Source of the DNA: Solirubrobacteraceae bacterium
Lineage (GTDB): Bacteria > Actinomycetota > Thermoleophilia > Solirubrobacterales > Solirubrobacteraceae
Direction: 5' to 3'
Length of the DNA stretch: 12,554 nt
Assembly: GCA_030151725.1 (NCBI GenBank)
Contig: JASLDD010000165.1
Location: 1 to 12,554 of the forward strand
Below the pieces are notes generated by a model that was given only the letters and a program-made list of their open reading frames with translations, did no database searches and was not told the origin of the DNA. The translations under genes and the position numbers were made by a program. Below, piece by piece: positions 1-6,251 of this stretch (positions are counted from its first letter, which is position 1; each line of letters opens with the position of its first letter).

Positions 1-58
1 GACTCGCCAACCCAGCTGACCCGGGATCTGTGATCGTGTTGTTGGACATAGCTTTCAT
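1..58 (-). CDS. 5' end of an unidentified gene (partial, leaves the window)
   Basis: Only the first codons are present, so the product cannot be identified. Reading leftward there are two in-frame ATG codons, at 58 and 49. The first has GAGGAG nine bases upstream and the second has AGGAG ten bases upstream, so either can be the start. The visible peptide is MKAMSNNTITDPGSAGLAS, which is polar and has no signal-peptide character so far. It begins 20-30 bases after the stop of the ferritin-like gene at 79, so it is very likely co-transcribed with the ferritin-like genes. The call rests on the two SD sites, the open frame and the operon spacing only. Confidence 0.5.
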   Translation of the reverse strand, partial: MKAMSNNTITDPGSAGLAS

Positions 59-78
59 GCTCCTTTTCTCCTCAGCGC

Positions 79-774
79 TCAGGCCAGGAACGGCTTGACG
101 GCCGCCAGGACAGTTGACATGTCAGCCGGCTTGGCAAAGGCGCCATCCGGGGTGATCGACTTTTTGACGAGCGTGCCCAGGGTCGCGGCGTGACGCGCCT
201 CCACAGAGTGGATGGCCAGCGCCGATGCCAGAACCTCGGGGCTCTGGATGTTCCCGGCCTGCCCCAGATATGCGGAGGCACCGAGGTTCTCGACCGTGTA
301 GGCCAGTTCGGCCACCGCTGTCGCGTTGGTGATCGGGAACTTGCCTTCCGGCTGAGCGACGGGCGTACCTCCGAGCTTCGTGACCGCGGCTTTGAGCGCC
401 GCGACGTGCGAGGCCTCCTGGCGAGCGAAGTCCTTGATGAGGGCACCGACCTTGCCGTTGAACAGACCGGCGGTAACGACCTTTTCGTAGAACTCGGTCT
501 CCAGGTACTCGAGCGTGAGCGCGTAGTTGAGGATGGCGATGTCGCCGGTCCCACTCGACGACGCCGTCGTCGCGGTACTCGCCGGTGCGGCTGCAGTCGA
601 TGAGCTGCTGGAACTGCTGCTGCCGCACGCCGCCAGCACAAATGCGCCGAAGCTGGCCACACCGGCGCTGCCGGCCATCTTCAGAAACTTCTTGCGATCG
701 AGATCGTCTCGCACGAGACGCTCGACAATGCCGGCGGGCTGCGGTGCTGACTCCTCGATAGGTGGACTCGACAT
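79..774 (-). CDS. Ferritin-like domain lipoprotein (Ferritin_2 type)
   Basis: This predicted 231-residue exported protein has a four-helix ferritin-like fold. The start at 774 is chosen because GGAGG lies eight bases upstream; a longer frame from a GTG at 885 has no support. Residues 26-50 look like an export signal: a DRKKFLK stretch resembling a degenerate Tat motif (one Arg only), then a hydrophobic run ending in LAAC, a lipobox with Cys50. Residues 51-76 are a Ser/Thr/Ala linker with eight consecutive Ser. The ferritin-like domain spans about 78-205. Candidate metal ligands are E89/E92, E120-x-x-H123, E162 and E192-x-x-H195. Members of this family are usually uncharacterised; some are annotated as desiccation-related. 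Iron storage or peroxide handling at the membrane surface is inference. It lies 245 bases downstream of a paralogue on the same strand. Confidence 0.9.
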   Translation of the reverse strand: MSSPPIEESAPQPAGIVERLVRDDLDRKKFLKMAGSAGVASFGAFVLAACGSSSSSSSSTAAAPASTATTASSSGTGDIAILNYALTLEYLETEFYEKVVTAGLFNGKVGALIKDFARQEASHVAALKAAVTKLGGTPVAQPEGKFPITNATAVAELAYTVENLGASAYLGQAGNIQSPEVLASALAIHSVEARHAATLGTLVKKSITPDGAFAKPADMSTVLAAVKPFLA

Positions 775-954
775 CTTCGATACCTCCGCTTTGTGACTTT
801 CGAGCAGCCGCGAGTTGCACCGCTGCTCTTGACAATCCGCCGGTCCCGTGAGAGCGGCCACGCGGCACTGACTCCTATTCGTCACACAGACCGAAATGGA
901 TCACGTTGTGAACTGCGAGATCTCGGCACGCCTCGCCTTTTGGTTAAAGCGCGC

Positions 955-968
955 CGGTGCGAGCACCG
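955..968 (-). terminator. Possible weak terminator/attenuator hairpin between the ferritin-like genes
   Basis: Five perfect base pairs (CGGTG/CACCG) close a four-base loop about 52 bases after the stop of the upstream ferritin-like gene. In the minus-strand direction the hairpin is followed by GCGCGCTTTAACC, so there is only a three-T run. It could reduce read-through into the second ferritin-like gene, or be chance in GC-rich DNA. The rest of the 245-base gap (775-1019) shows no ORF with coding character and no clear promoter. Confidence 0.3.
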
Positions 969-1019
969 CCCTCGCGGATCGATATCCACGAAGGCGGCGC
1001 GAGCACGGTGTTTTCAGTC

Positions 1020-1718
1020 TTAGACGATGAAACCTGTGGCTTTCACAGCAGCGAGGACCTTGGCGGCTGTCAACGGCGTGTCAAACGGGCCGTTGGGGGC
1101 GATTTCCTTGCCGCTCGGCGCGGCGCCTTCGTTGAGAATGCCGATCACGCTGGCGTGACGGGCCTCAATCGTGAGGATCGAGATGGCCGCCTTGACGTAT
1201 GCGGGCGTCTTGATGTTGAGCGCCTGACCCGAGTAAGCGTGGACGCCGGTGTTCTCCAGCACCTCCGCTGTCTTCATGAACATTTCGGGGCTGGTGTTCG
1301 CGCCTTTGAAGTTGAACTTTGGTTCCTTGGCAGCTTTGCCGCCGAGGTGTTTCTTCAGGAACGACACGTGAGCGTTCTCGTCGGCGGTCACCGTCTTGAG
1401 GAACGCGCCAACCTGGGGGCTGAGCGACATGTTCGCGGCCGTTGCGCCGTTGTAGAAGGCAGCCTCGAGGTACTCGAGCGTCAGCGCGTAGTTGAGGATC
1501 CCGACATCACCCTTGCCGAAAGATGACGGCGGACGGCCGCCCGAGGCGAGAGCGCTCGGCGCGAGCACTGATAGAAGGGCTCCACCGCTCATCGCTGCAC
1601 CGCCTGCAAGGCCGGCCTTCTTTAGGAAGCTGAGGCGAGTGTCGCCGGAGACGGCGTCTGCCGCTTCACGGACCGCCCCATCCACGTCCAGCTCATCGAT
1701 GTTAATCATGTGAGTCAT
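1020..1718 (-). CDS. Ferritin-like domain protein, exported (paralogue of the 79-774 gene)
   Basis: This is a 232-residue predicted exported ferritin-like protein. The ATG at 1718 is preferred because GGGAG lies five bases upstream; an in-frame ATG at 1730 has a weaker site. Residues 28-60 carry RLSFLKKAG, then a Gly/Ala/Leu hydrophobic segment and ALASGG, a plausible signal-peptidase I site. There is no lipobox Cys, unlike its neighbour. The ferritin-like domain runs from about 70 to 200 with candidate ligands E82/E85, E114-x-x-H117, E155 and E185-x-x-H188, all at positions matching the paralogue. The two genes share a 32-base patch (503-534 and 1468-1499) with one mismatch, covering the first metal-binding helix, which indicates tandem duplication. 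It is the first gene of the leftward unit and is divergent from the anti-sigma-like gene. Its function is unknown; a redox or metal role is inferred from the fold. Confidence 0.9.
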   Translation of the reverse strand: MTHMINIDELDVDGAVREAADAVSGDTRLSFLKKAGLAGGAAMSGGALLSVLAPSALASGGRPPSSFGKGDVGILNYALTLEYLEAAFYNGATAANMSLSPQVGAFLKTVTADENAHVSFLKKHLGGKAAKEPKFNFKGANTSPEMFMKTAEVLENTGVHAYSGQALNIKTPAYVKAAISILTIEARHASVIGILNEGAAPSGKEIAPNGPFDTPLTAAKVLAAVKATGFIV

Positions 1719-1812
1719 TGTTTCTCCCATTCTCGGGGGTTACCGGATCGGCCGCGGGAGAACTCTCCTGCTTTTCGCCGTGTTTCTGTCACTACGCCCA
1801 TTTGAGCAATAT

Positions 1813-1871
1813 GGATCAACAGATGCTCGATATTTCTGGGAGACAACCCGTAATTTTCTATCGAGTGATCC
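1813..1871. promoter_or_regulatory. Composite inverted repeat in the divergent promoter region
   Basis: GGATCA (1813-1818), a seven-base gap and CTCGATA (1826-1832) are matched on the right by an uninterrupted TATCGAGTGATCC (1859-1871). The inner arms are perfect over 7 bp with centres 33 bp apart, about three helical turns. The outer arms are perfect over 6 bp. The repeat sits between the ferritin-like start (1718) and the anti-sigma-like start (1903), in a stretch more AT-rich than the neighbouring genes. It could be an operator for a dimeric regulator or a 5'-UTR hairpin of either transcript. The two are not distinguishable from sequence alone. Confidence 0.45.
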
Positions 1872-1902
1872 AAGATCCGATGGCGTGCGTAGGAGCATGG
1901 TG

Positions 1903-2472
1903 ATGCTCAGAATCTCGTTCTCGCAAAAGCGCCGGCCAGCGACCTCACCGGACCTAGATCTCACTCAAATGAGTGCATCGGGCGGCCTGCGCGAGCGCGT
2001 GCTGTCTGGTGTGCATGGCCACGCTGGGCGCCGGGCTCAGGATGCAGAGCGGGGCGGGCCGTCAAGCCTCCGCGCGAAGTTGGTCGGGCCGGCTATGGGC
2101 CTGATTGCCGGAGTCGCGTTGGGCGCAGTGCTCACGTCGACGCTGTCCTCCGGCAACAGCTCGCCGAGCAACCTCGCCGAGCCGTACGCCTCGCTGCATC
2201 GCGCCGGCTCGCGCGCAGAGCTCACGGTCAGCGACATGGCTGAGCCCCCGATCGGCGAGGTCTATGAGGTCTGGCTTGTCGGTCCCAGCGCCACCCCTCG
2301 TCCCACCGACGCGCTATTCACGGTCACGAGCAAAGGCAGCGGCACCGTCGATGTCCCCGGAGGCTTGCGCCACGGGGTCAAGGAAGTTCTGGTTACGAGC
2401 GAGCCGCTGGGAGGCAGCGCGACGCCCACCGGCCCCGTCGTTCTCCGAGTGCCGGCGCCGAGCCCTCTCTAA
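1903..2472 (+). CDS. Anti-sigma factor-like membrane protein with RskA C-terminal domain
   Basis: The 189-residue protein has one membrane helix. The ATG at 1903 is chosen because AGGAG (1891-1895) lies seven bases upstream. Residues 28-37 (GGLRERVLSG) match the linker that usually precedes the membrane helix in these proteins. Residues about 60-78 form the single TM segment. Residues about 105-184 are the extracytoplasmic RskA-type domain, with a typical VYEVWLVGP strand and an EPLGGSATPTGPVVL ending. Known relatives hold an ECF sigma factor through an N-terminal cytoplasmic domain and release it after regulated proteolysis. Here the cytoplasmic part is only about 55 residues, has no visible HxxxCxxC zinc motif, and no sigma gene is adjacent. 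It may be a shortened or orphan regulator. Its stop overlaps the convergent gene at CTAA. Confidence 0.82.
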   Translation: MLRISFSQKRRPATSPDLDLTQMSASGGLRERVLSGVHGHAGRRAQDAERGGPSSLRAKLVGPAMGLIAGVALGAVLTSTLSSGNSSPSNLAEPYASLHRAGSRAELTVSDMAEPPIGEVYEVWLVGPSATPRPTDALFTVTSKGSGTVDVPGGLRHGVKEVLVTSEPLGGSATPTGPVVLRVPAPSPL

Positions 2473-3533
2473 GACGAAAGCCCGAGGAAGCGCAACACAT
2501 CCAAGCCGTCTCGCTCCAGCGCCTGCTCTACGCGCTTGCTCAAAGAGGCGAAGGGCTGCAGCTCGAGCTTGCCGGCAGTGAGCTTCCACGTCCCGACGGC
2601 GCGGCCCCCCACGAGGGCAAAGGGGCGAAACAGCCCGTTGACGGTGACGATCTGCCGATGCTCGCCGAGCACGTCCTCGCGCGAGCACCAGCCGAGCAGC
2701 AGCGGGTCGAATGCACCCAGCAGGCGTGGGGGCGCAATGCGGGCGGGCGCAGGAGCATCGAGCAGCTCGACCAGGCCATCGGGGCGCTCGCGCAGCTCCC
2801 GCGCTATCGAGGCTAGCCCTGCACGCACGTCGCGAAGCGGAAGACCCGCCCATCTCGCCAGATCGCGGTCCTCGGCCGGGCCATGCCCGCGGAGATAGCG
2901 ACGGGCAAGTTCGGCAAGAGCGCTCTCCCGATCGATCTCGTCGACGGGCTCTTCAAACCAGTCGCGGATCAGCACATAGGCGTGCTGATCGCCGACCATA
3001 GGCCCTCGCACGATCAGGCCGCGCAGCGAGGCGAGCACCAGCAGGTGCACCAAGGCCTGGCCCTCCATCCGGACCCCCGCTTCTGCGACTCGCTCGCGCA
3101 ACTGTCCGCGAGTTAGCGGACCCTCCGAGGTCAGCGCGCGCTCGATTGCCGCGACCCCCTTCTCGGCCGCTCGCGGGGAGACGCCCTCCTGTGCCAGGCG
3201 CCGCGCGTTTCCCTTGTGAAGAGGTGGCGTGGTGAGCGCATGCAGCCATGGATAGTCCTCACGCGCCAGCAGATGCAAAGTCCCACGGTTCACCCATGTG
3301 ATCAGCAGCGAGCGCTCCTCGCTGAGGGCTCTGTCGACGTCGGCGGCGCTGACGCCACTGGAGCGCGCCCGAATCGCGAGCCGCGCTCCTCGGGGATCCT
3401 GGCCCTGGACCGCCAGCAGATGACGTGTCACTCCCACAGGATCTCCTTGCTGCTCGCCGGTCAGGACCTGCGAGGTGAGGCGCTGACGCGCCGCCGGCCC
3501 TGTCAGCTTCGCGGCTCGCGCCACATCTTCCAC
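2469..3533 (-). CDS. Winged-helix HTH_42 protein (AlkZ/YcaQ-like DNA glycosylase family)
   Basis: The 354-residue protein matches the HTH_42 family. Known members AlkZ and YcaQ (AlkX) excise bulky or crosslinked alkylated bases from DNA. Visible features are the N-terminal AARQRLTSQVL helix (about 14-24), the VQGQDP segment (42-47) that aligns with the family's catalytic QxQ motif (Q43, Q45), then WVNRGTLHLLA (80-90). A LLGAFDPLLLGW segment occurs in the C-terminal third. Length is normal for the family. The start is uncertain: GTG at 3533 has no clear SD, and GTG at 3524 is also possible. It overlaps the upstream GNAT gene by 31 bases and is the last gene of the leftward operon. DNA repair is likely by family; the actual lesion is unknown. 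Many members of this family in actinobacteria are untested. Confidence 0.85.
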   Translation of the reverse strand: MEDVARAAKLTGPAARQRLTSQVLTGEQQGDPVGVTRHLLAVQGQDPRGARLAIRARSSGVSAADVDRALSEERSLLITWVNRGTLHLLAREDYPWLHALTTPPLHKGNARRLAQEGVSPRAAEKGVAAIERALTSEGPLTRGQLRERVAEAGVRMEGQALVHLLVLASLRGLIVRGPMVGDQHAYVLIRDWFEEPVDEIDRESALAELARRYLRGHGPAEDRDLARWAGLPLRDVRAGLASIARELRERPDGLVELLDAPAPARIAPPRLLGAFDPLLLGWCSREDVLGEHRQIVTVNGLFRPFALVGGRAVGTWKLTAGKLELQPFASLSKRVEQALERDGLDVLRFLGLSS

Positions 3534-4108
3534 ATGGACGGGCCGCGCACGAGCTTGACCTCTTCAGTCACGCGAAAGCCGTTGCGCGCGTAGAAGTCGA
3601 TGTTGCGCTCCTTGGAGGACTCGAGGAACGCGCCCACCCCGTCGCGATCGCACTGCTCGAGGACGGCCCCCAGCACCTGCGAGCCAAGACCGCGACCCTG
3701 CGCCGCAGGGTCTGTGCCGAGCACCGCCAGATACCAATGCGGCGGCTTTACCGGGTGGCCGCTCTCGAGCTTGAGCCAGCCGAGCGCAACCAACGGCATG
3801 CGCGCGAGCAGACGCGGATGGTTGAACATGCGAATGAGCGCCGCATCTTCGCGCAATGTGGTCCGCCATTGCGAGGGCGGCGCCCACAGCGCTGCACAAT
3901 CGAGCTCATCGGTGGTCCAGACCTCTTCATGGACCAGCAGCTGGCGCAGCCGAATCGCCTGAAAGCGCTCGAGCGACGATGAGCGCAGCGCATCCCACGG
4001 ACATGACCAGCCGGCTACCGGGTCATCGAAGAAGGCGCGTGTGAGCATCTGCGCGAGAGCCGGCACATCGGCGGCCGTGGCCCTGCGAATGTGAGGCGCC
4101 GGCTCCAT
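3503..4108 (-). CDS. GNAT family N-acetyltransferase
   Basis: This is a 201-residue acetyl-CoA-dependent acyltransferase from the ATG at 4108. It begins IRRATAADVPALAQML, a typical GNAT first strand and helix. Motif A, the acetyl-CoA pyrophosphate loop, is seen as LGTDPAAQGRGLGSQVL (QxxGxG) in the second half. The NIDFYARNGFRV segment is the usual motif B region before the last strand. GGAGG lies 14 bases upstream of 4108, which is long. A TTG at 4129 in the same frame could add seven residues, but its SD is poor. It follows the flavin oxidoreductase gene (stop at 4136) closely and overlaps the next gene. The substrate is unknown; small-molecule or antibiotic acetylation is possible but not shown. 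Confidence 0.9.
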   Translation of the reverse strand: MEPAPHIRRATAADVPALAQMLTRAFFDDPVAGWSCPWDALRSSSLERFQAIRLRQLLVHEEVWTTDELDCAALWAPPSQWRTTLREDAALIRMFNHPRLLARMPLVALGWLKLESGHPVKPPHWYLAVLGTDPAAQGRGLGSQVLGAVLEQCDRDGVGAFLESSKERNIDFYARNGFRVTEEVKLVRGPSMWKMWREPRS

Positions 4109-4135
4109 GTGGGGAACATATTCCTCCAACCACCC

Positions 4136-5137
4136 TCACAGCGCGAAGGCATCGGCCAGCAGCTCGTAGGAGCGAACGCGGGCCTCGTGGGAGTAGGTGA
4201 TGCAAACGACGATCGCCTCCTCTGCCCCGTAGCTCGTGGCCACCTCTTCGAGCTCCGCCTTGACTTTCTCCGGTGAGCCCAGGATCGCGCGGCGCTCGGA
4301 TTTCGCACCCGTGCCCGTGAGCTCATCGGCGCGTAGGAACTCCAGGGCCTGCTCGGGCGGCGGTACCGCAATCAGCTGGCCTCGACGCAGCAGCGTGAAT
4401 GTCATCCGCCCGCTTGCCGACAGCAGGCGTGCCTGCTCATCGTCCTCGGCGCAGATTACCCACACGGCCACCGCCGTGCGAGAGCTGCGTCCGGCATGTT
4501 CGTGTTCGGCAAAGCGCTCGCGATACAGAGCCGCGATCTCAGCGCCTCGCGGGTTGATGAAGTCGGCGAACGCGTACGGCAGCCCGAGCTCGGCTGCCCA
4601 CAGCGCGCTCTGCTGAGAGGAGCCCAGCAGCCAAGGCACGGGGCGCTCTGGCAGGCCCGGCAGCATCTTTGCCAGACGGGCAAACGGATGATCGCCAGGC
4701 AGAGTGTCGTCGAGGTAGCCGAGCAGCTCTGCCAGTTGCTGGGGGAAGTCGTCGGCGGTCGCCTGTCTGCGGTCGCGCTGCAGCGCGAATGTGGTGAGGG
4801 GATCCGTGCCCGCCGCGCGGCCGAGACCGAGGTCGATGCGTCCCGGGAACAGCCCTGCCAGCAGGCTGAAGGTCTCGGCCACCTTGAAGGGGCTGTAGTG
4901 GGGGAGCATCACGCCGCCGCTGCCCACTCGAATGCGCTCGGTGGCCGCTGCGATCGGTCCGATCAGCGCCTCCGGGCTGGGCCCTGCGAGCATCGGGCCA
5001 CCGTGGTGCTCGGCCACCCAGTAGCGGTGATAGCCCAGCCGATCGGCCGTTCGCGCGAGGTCGATCGTGTTGCTCAGCGCCTGCGCGCCGTTGGATCCCT
5101 GCGAGATCGGAGACTGGTCGAGGACGGACAGGCGCAC
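4136..5137 (-). CDS. LLM class flavin-dependent oxidoreductase (luciferase-like, group 1)
   Basis: The 333-residue protein belongs to the bacterial luciferase-like monooxygenase superfamily, TIM-barrel enzymes that use reduced FMN or F420. It shows the group-1 signature: LSVLDQSPI at the N-terminus, GYHRYWVAEHH (about 35-45), TERIRVGSGGVMLPHYSP and LFPGRIDLGLGRAAGTDP. The C-terminal part carries GSPEKVKAELEEVA, common in this group. Length and start agree with the family. The GTG start at 5137 has no SD but follows a TAGCAT hexamer by exactly six bases, the geometry of a leaderless mRNA. It is the first gene of a three-gene leftward operon with the GNAT and HTH_42 genes. The physiological substrate is unknown, and the choice of FMN or F420 cannot be made from sequence. 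Confidence 0.93.
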   Translation of the reverse strand: MRLSVLDQSPISQGSNGAQALSNTIDLARTADRLGYHRYWVAEHHGGPMLAGPSPEALIGPIAAATERIRVGSGGVMLPHYSPFKVAETFSLLAGLFPGRIDLGLGRAAGTDPLTTFALQRDRRQATADDFPQQLAELLGYLDDTLPGDHPFARLAKMLPGLPERPVPWLLGSSQQSALWAAELGLPYAFADFINPRGAEIAALYRERFAEHEHAGRSSRTAVAVWVICAEDDEQARLLSASGRMTFTLLRRGQLIAVPPPEQALEFLRADELTGTGAKSERRAILGSPEKVKAELEEVATSYGAEEAIVVCITYSHEARVRSYELLADAFAL

Positions 5138-5143
5138 ACGGCC

Positions 5144-5149
5144 ATGCTA
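5144..5149 (-). promoter_or_regulatory. -10-like TAGCAT, leaderless start of the oxidoreductase operon
   Basis: TAGCAT ends six bases before the GTG at 5137, so transcription would begin at the start codon. No clear -35 is visible at 16-18 bases upstream. Confidence 0.5.
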
Positions 5150-5213
5150 GGAGCTGTCCAGCGGTGGCCCGCCTGGGCTCCCGGTGTTTATGTCCCCGTT
5201 GACACAGCGGCGC

Positions 5214-5219
5214 TAGACT
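5214..5219 (+). promoter_or_regulatory. -10-like TAGACT upstream of the membrane-protein gene
   Basis: TAGACT lies 27 bases before the ATG at 5247, leaving room for a short leader with the SD (GGGGAGGGAG). A TTGACA at 5199-5204 is only nine bases away, too close to act as its -35. Confidence 0.35.
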
Positions 5220-5246
5220 CGGGGCACATTCCGGGGAGGGAGTCCG

Positions 5247-5654
5247 ATGTTCGAGCCGACGCTGTTTCGCGACCGTGCGCGTCCCGCGCAGATCGTTCTA
5301 GGTGGGGTTGTCCCGACGATATTCGGCGTGATCGCAGGCATCCTCGTTGGCGTCTCCGCAGGTGCCTACTGGGCGATCGCCGCGGTCGTGGCAATTGGCG
5401 GCGTGATCGCAGGCTTCGAGCATCAGGACGGCTGGGGCGGCGCCGACCGCGGCCTGGTCGGTGGAGCCATATACGGAATCGCGCTGCTCGTGGCACACGC
5501 CATCGCCGGCACCCACGCGAAGGTCTCGCTTGGCAGCTTCCCCCCCTTCCTGGCCGTCGTGACGGCCATCATCGGCATGCTTCTGGGGGCGCTTGGAGGA
5601 TGGTTCGCGCGCACCCAACGAGCGCGCCACGCTGCGCCTGCCGAGTCCGACTAA
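5247..5654 (+). CDS. Small four-helix membrane protein of unknown function
   Basis: The 135-residue protein has four likely membrane helices at about 15-36, 40-57, 69-87 and 99-120, rich in Gly/Ala/Val/Ile. A short polar N-terminus and a basic C-terminal tail (RTQRARHAA) follow the positive-inside pattern, with both ends cytoplasmic. The loop between helices 2 and 3 has a charged FEHQDGWGGADRG segment. The ATG at 5247 has a strong purine-rich SD a few bases upstream. It is divergent from the oxidoreductase operon and is followed by a hairpin at 5664-5685. I do not recognise a specific family. The Gly-rich fold resembles small uncharacterised actinobacterial membrane proteins, and no function is assigned. 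Confidence 0.8.
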   Translation: MFEPTLFRDRARPAQIVLGGVVPTIFGVIAGILVGVSAGAYWAIAAVVAIGGVIAGFEHQDGWGGADRGLVGGAIYGIALLVAHAIAGTHAKVSLGSFPPFLAVVTAIIGMLLGALGGWFARTQRARHAAPAESD

Positions 5655-5663
5655 GTCTGCAAG

Positions 5664-5685
5664 CCACCGCGTCCCCAAGCGGTGG
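5664..5685 (+). terminator. Candidate hairpin terminator after the membrane-protein gene
   Basis: CCACCGC and GCGGTGG form a perfect 7-bp stem with an eight-base loop, 10 bases after the stop at 5654. No T-run follows, so termination may be weak. The stem ends 11 bases before the TAGGCT hexamer of the next gene, so it could instead be part of that promoter. Confidence 0.45.
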
Positions 5686-5696
5686 GGCTGCGCTAG

Positions 5697-5702
5697 TAGG
5701 CT
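5697..5702 (+). promoter_or_regulatory. -10-like TAGGCT before a gene with no SD
   Basis: TAGGCT ends eight bases before the ATG at 5711. There is no SD in the gap, so the transcript would be leaderless or nearly so. No -35 is clear. Confidence 0.45.
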
Positions 5703-5710
5703 CCCGAGCC

Positions 5711-6064
5711 ATGAGCGATCCCGATCCTGCGGCTGTGCCCGAGCCGCCCTACCACTTGCTCCTCGACGCGGCCGAGGTGGGACTCCTCGCGAGCGCGCTG
5801 CGCCTGCTCATCTCCGACGAGGCTCACGAGCCACAGATCCGCGGTCTTGCACGAGAGGTGCTCGGCGCGCTCGACGGCGCACCCGACGAGCGGGGCATCT
5901 TGACCGTCTCGCTGCACTCACAGCAGATGAAGATCACCCACACGGCTGTGAAGCTGCTCCTCGATGACAGCAGCCGGGAGCAGGCCGCCGAGCGCGAGAT
6001 CCTGCATCAGATCCTCGCCAAGCTTCCCGACGAACACACGATGCGCGCGATCATCCTCGAGTAG
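5711..6064 (+). CDS. Small hypothetical protein, 117 residues, mostly helical
   Basis: The protein is cytoplasmic in character: no signal peptide, no membrane segment, acidic with many Leu/Ala. It reads as two helical blocks: residues about 14-56 (LLLDAAEVGLLASALRLLISDE, then REVLGALDG), and about 70-117 (SQQMKITHTAVKLLLDD, then EREILHQILAKLPDEHTMRAIILE). A short basic/polar region links them. The frame stays open far upstream to 4496, but codons before 5711 are antisense to the oxidoreductase and in another frame of the membrane protein, so ATG 5711 after the TAGGCT hexamer is the likely start. I do not recognise the family. It may be a small regulatory or adaptor protein, but nothing in the sequence proves this. 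Confidence 0.7.
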   Translation: MSDPDPAAVPEPPYHLLLDAAEVGLLASALRLLISDEAHEPQIRGLAREVLGALDGAPDERGILTVSLHSQQMKITHTAVKLLLDDSSREQAAEREILHQILAKLPDEHTMRAIILE

Positions 6065-6080
6065 ATCGTCGTGCCGGCGT

Positions 6081-6184
6081 CGAGCGGAGTTGCCGAGCGG
6101 CCGGGGATCCTTGTGTATCAAGTTCCCGATGCTGTATAGCCATGGTGTCACAGCATCCACAATTAGAGATAGGTAGTCCGCTCG
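6081..6184 (+). ncRNA. Candidate structured RNA element with tRNA-like 5' part (identity unknown)
   Basis: A perfect 8-bp outer stem (CGAGCGGA 6081-6088 with TCCGCTCG 6177-6184) encloses two adjacent hairpins. The first is 6104-6127: GGGA/TCCC, small internal loop, CTTG/CAAG, five-base loop. The second is 6128-6157: GATGCTGT/ACAGCATC, 14-base loop. Right after the outer 5' strand comes GTTGCCGAGCGGCC, which resembles the D-arm of class II (Ser/Leu/Tyr) tRNAs. There is no GGTTCGAAT T-arm and the length of 104 bases is too great, so it is not an intact tRNA. It could be a tRNA remnant, a 5'-UTR element of the holin-like gene 67 bases downstream, or an independent RNA. The strand is assumed from the D-arm resemblance. 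Confidence 0.35.
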
Positions 6185-6251
6185 CCTGATAGGCCATAGG
6201 GGGCAACCCAATCGTCGCCCGAGCGTAGGCGTATGTTGCTCTCATCTGCTC

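Noticed and set aside
5199..5204. Consensus -35 TTGACA
   Set aside because: No -10 hexamer lies 16-18 bases downstream; the nearest TANNNT is nine bases away.
4496..5710. Long plus-strand frame leading into the 117-residue hypothetical protein
   Set aside because: It runs antisense to the oxidoreductase and out of frame across the membrane-protein gene, and its translation is Arg/Ala-rich without motifs. Only the part from ATG 5711 looks real.
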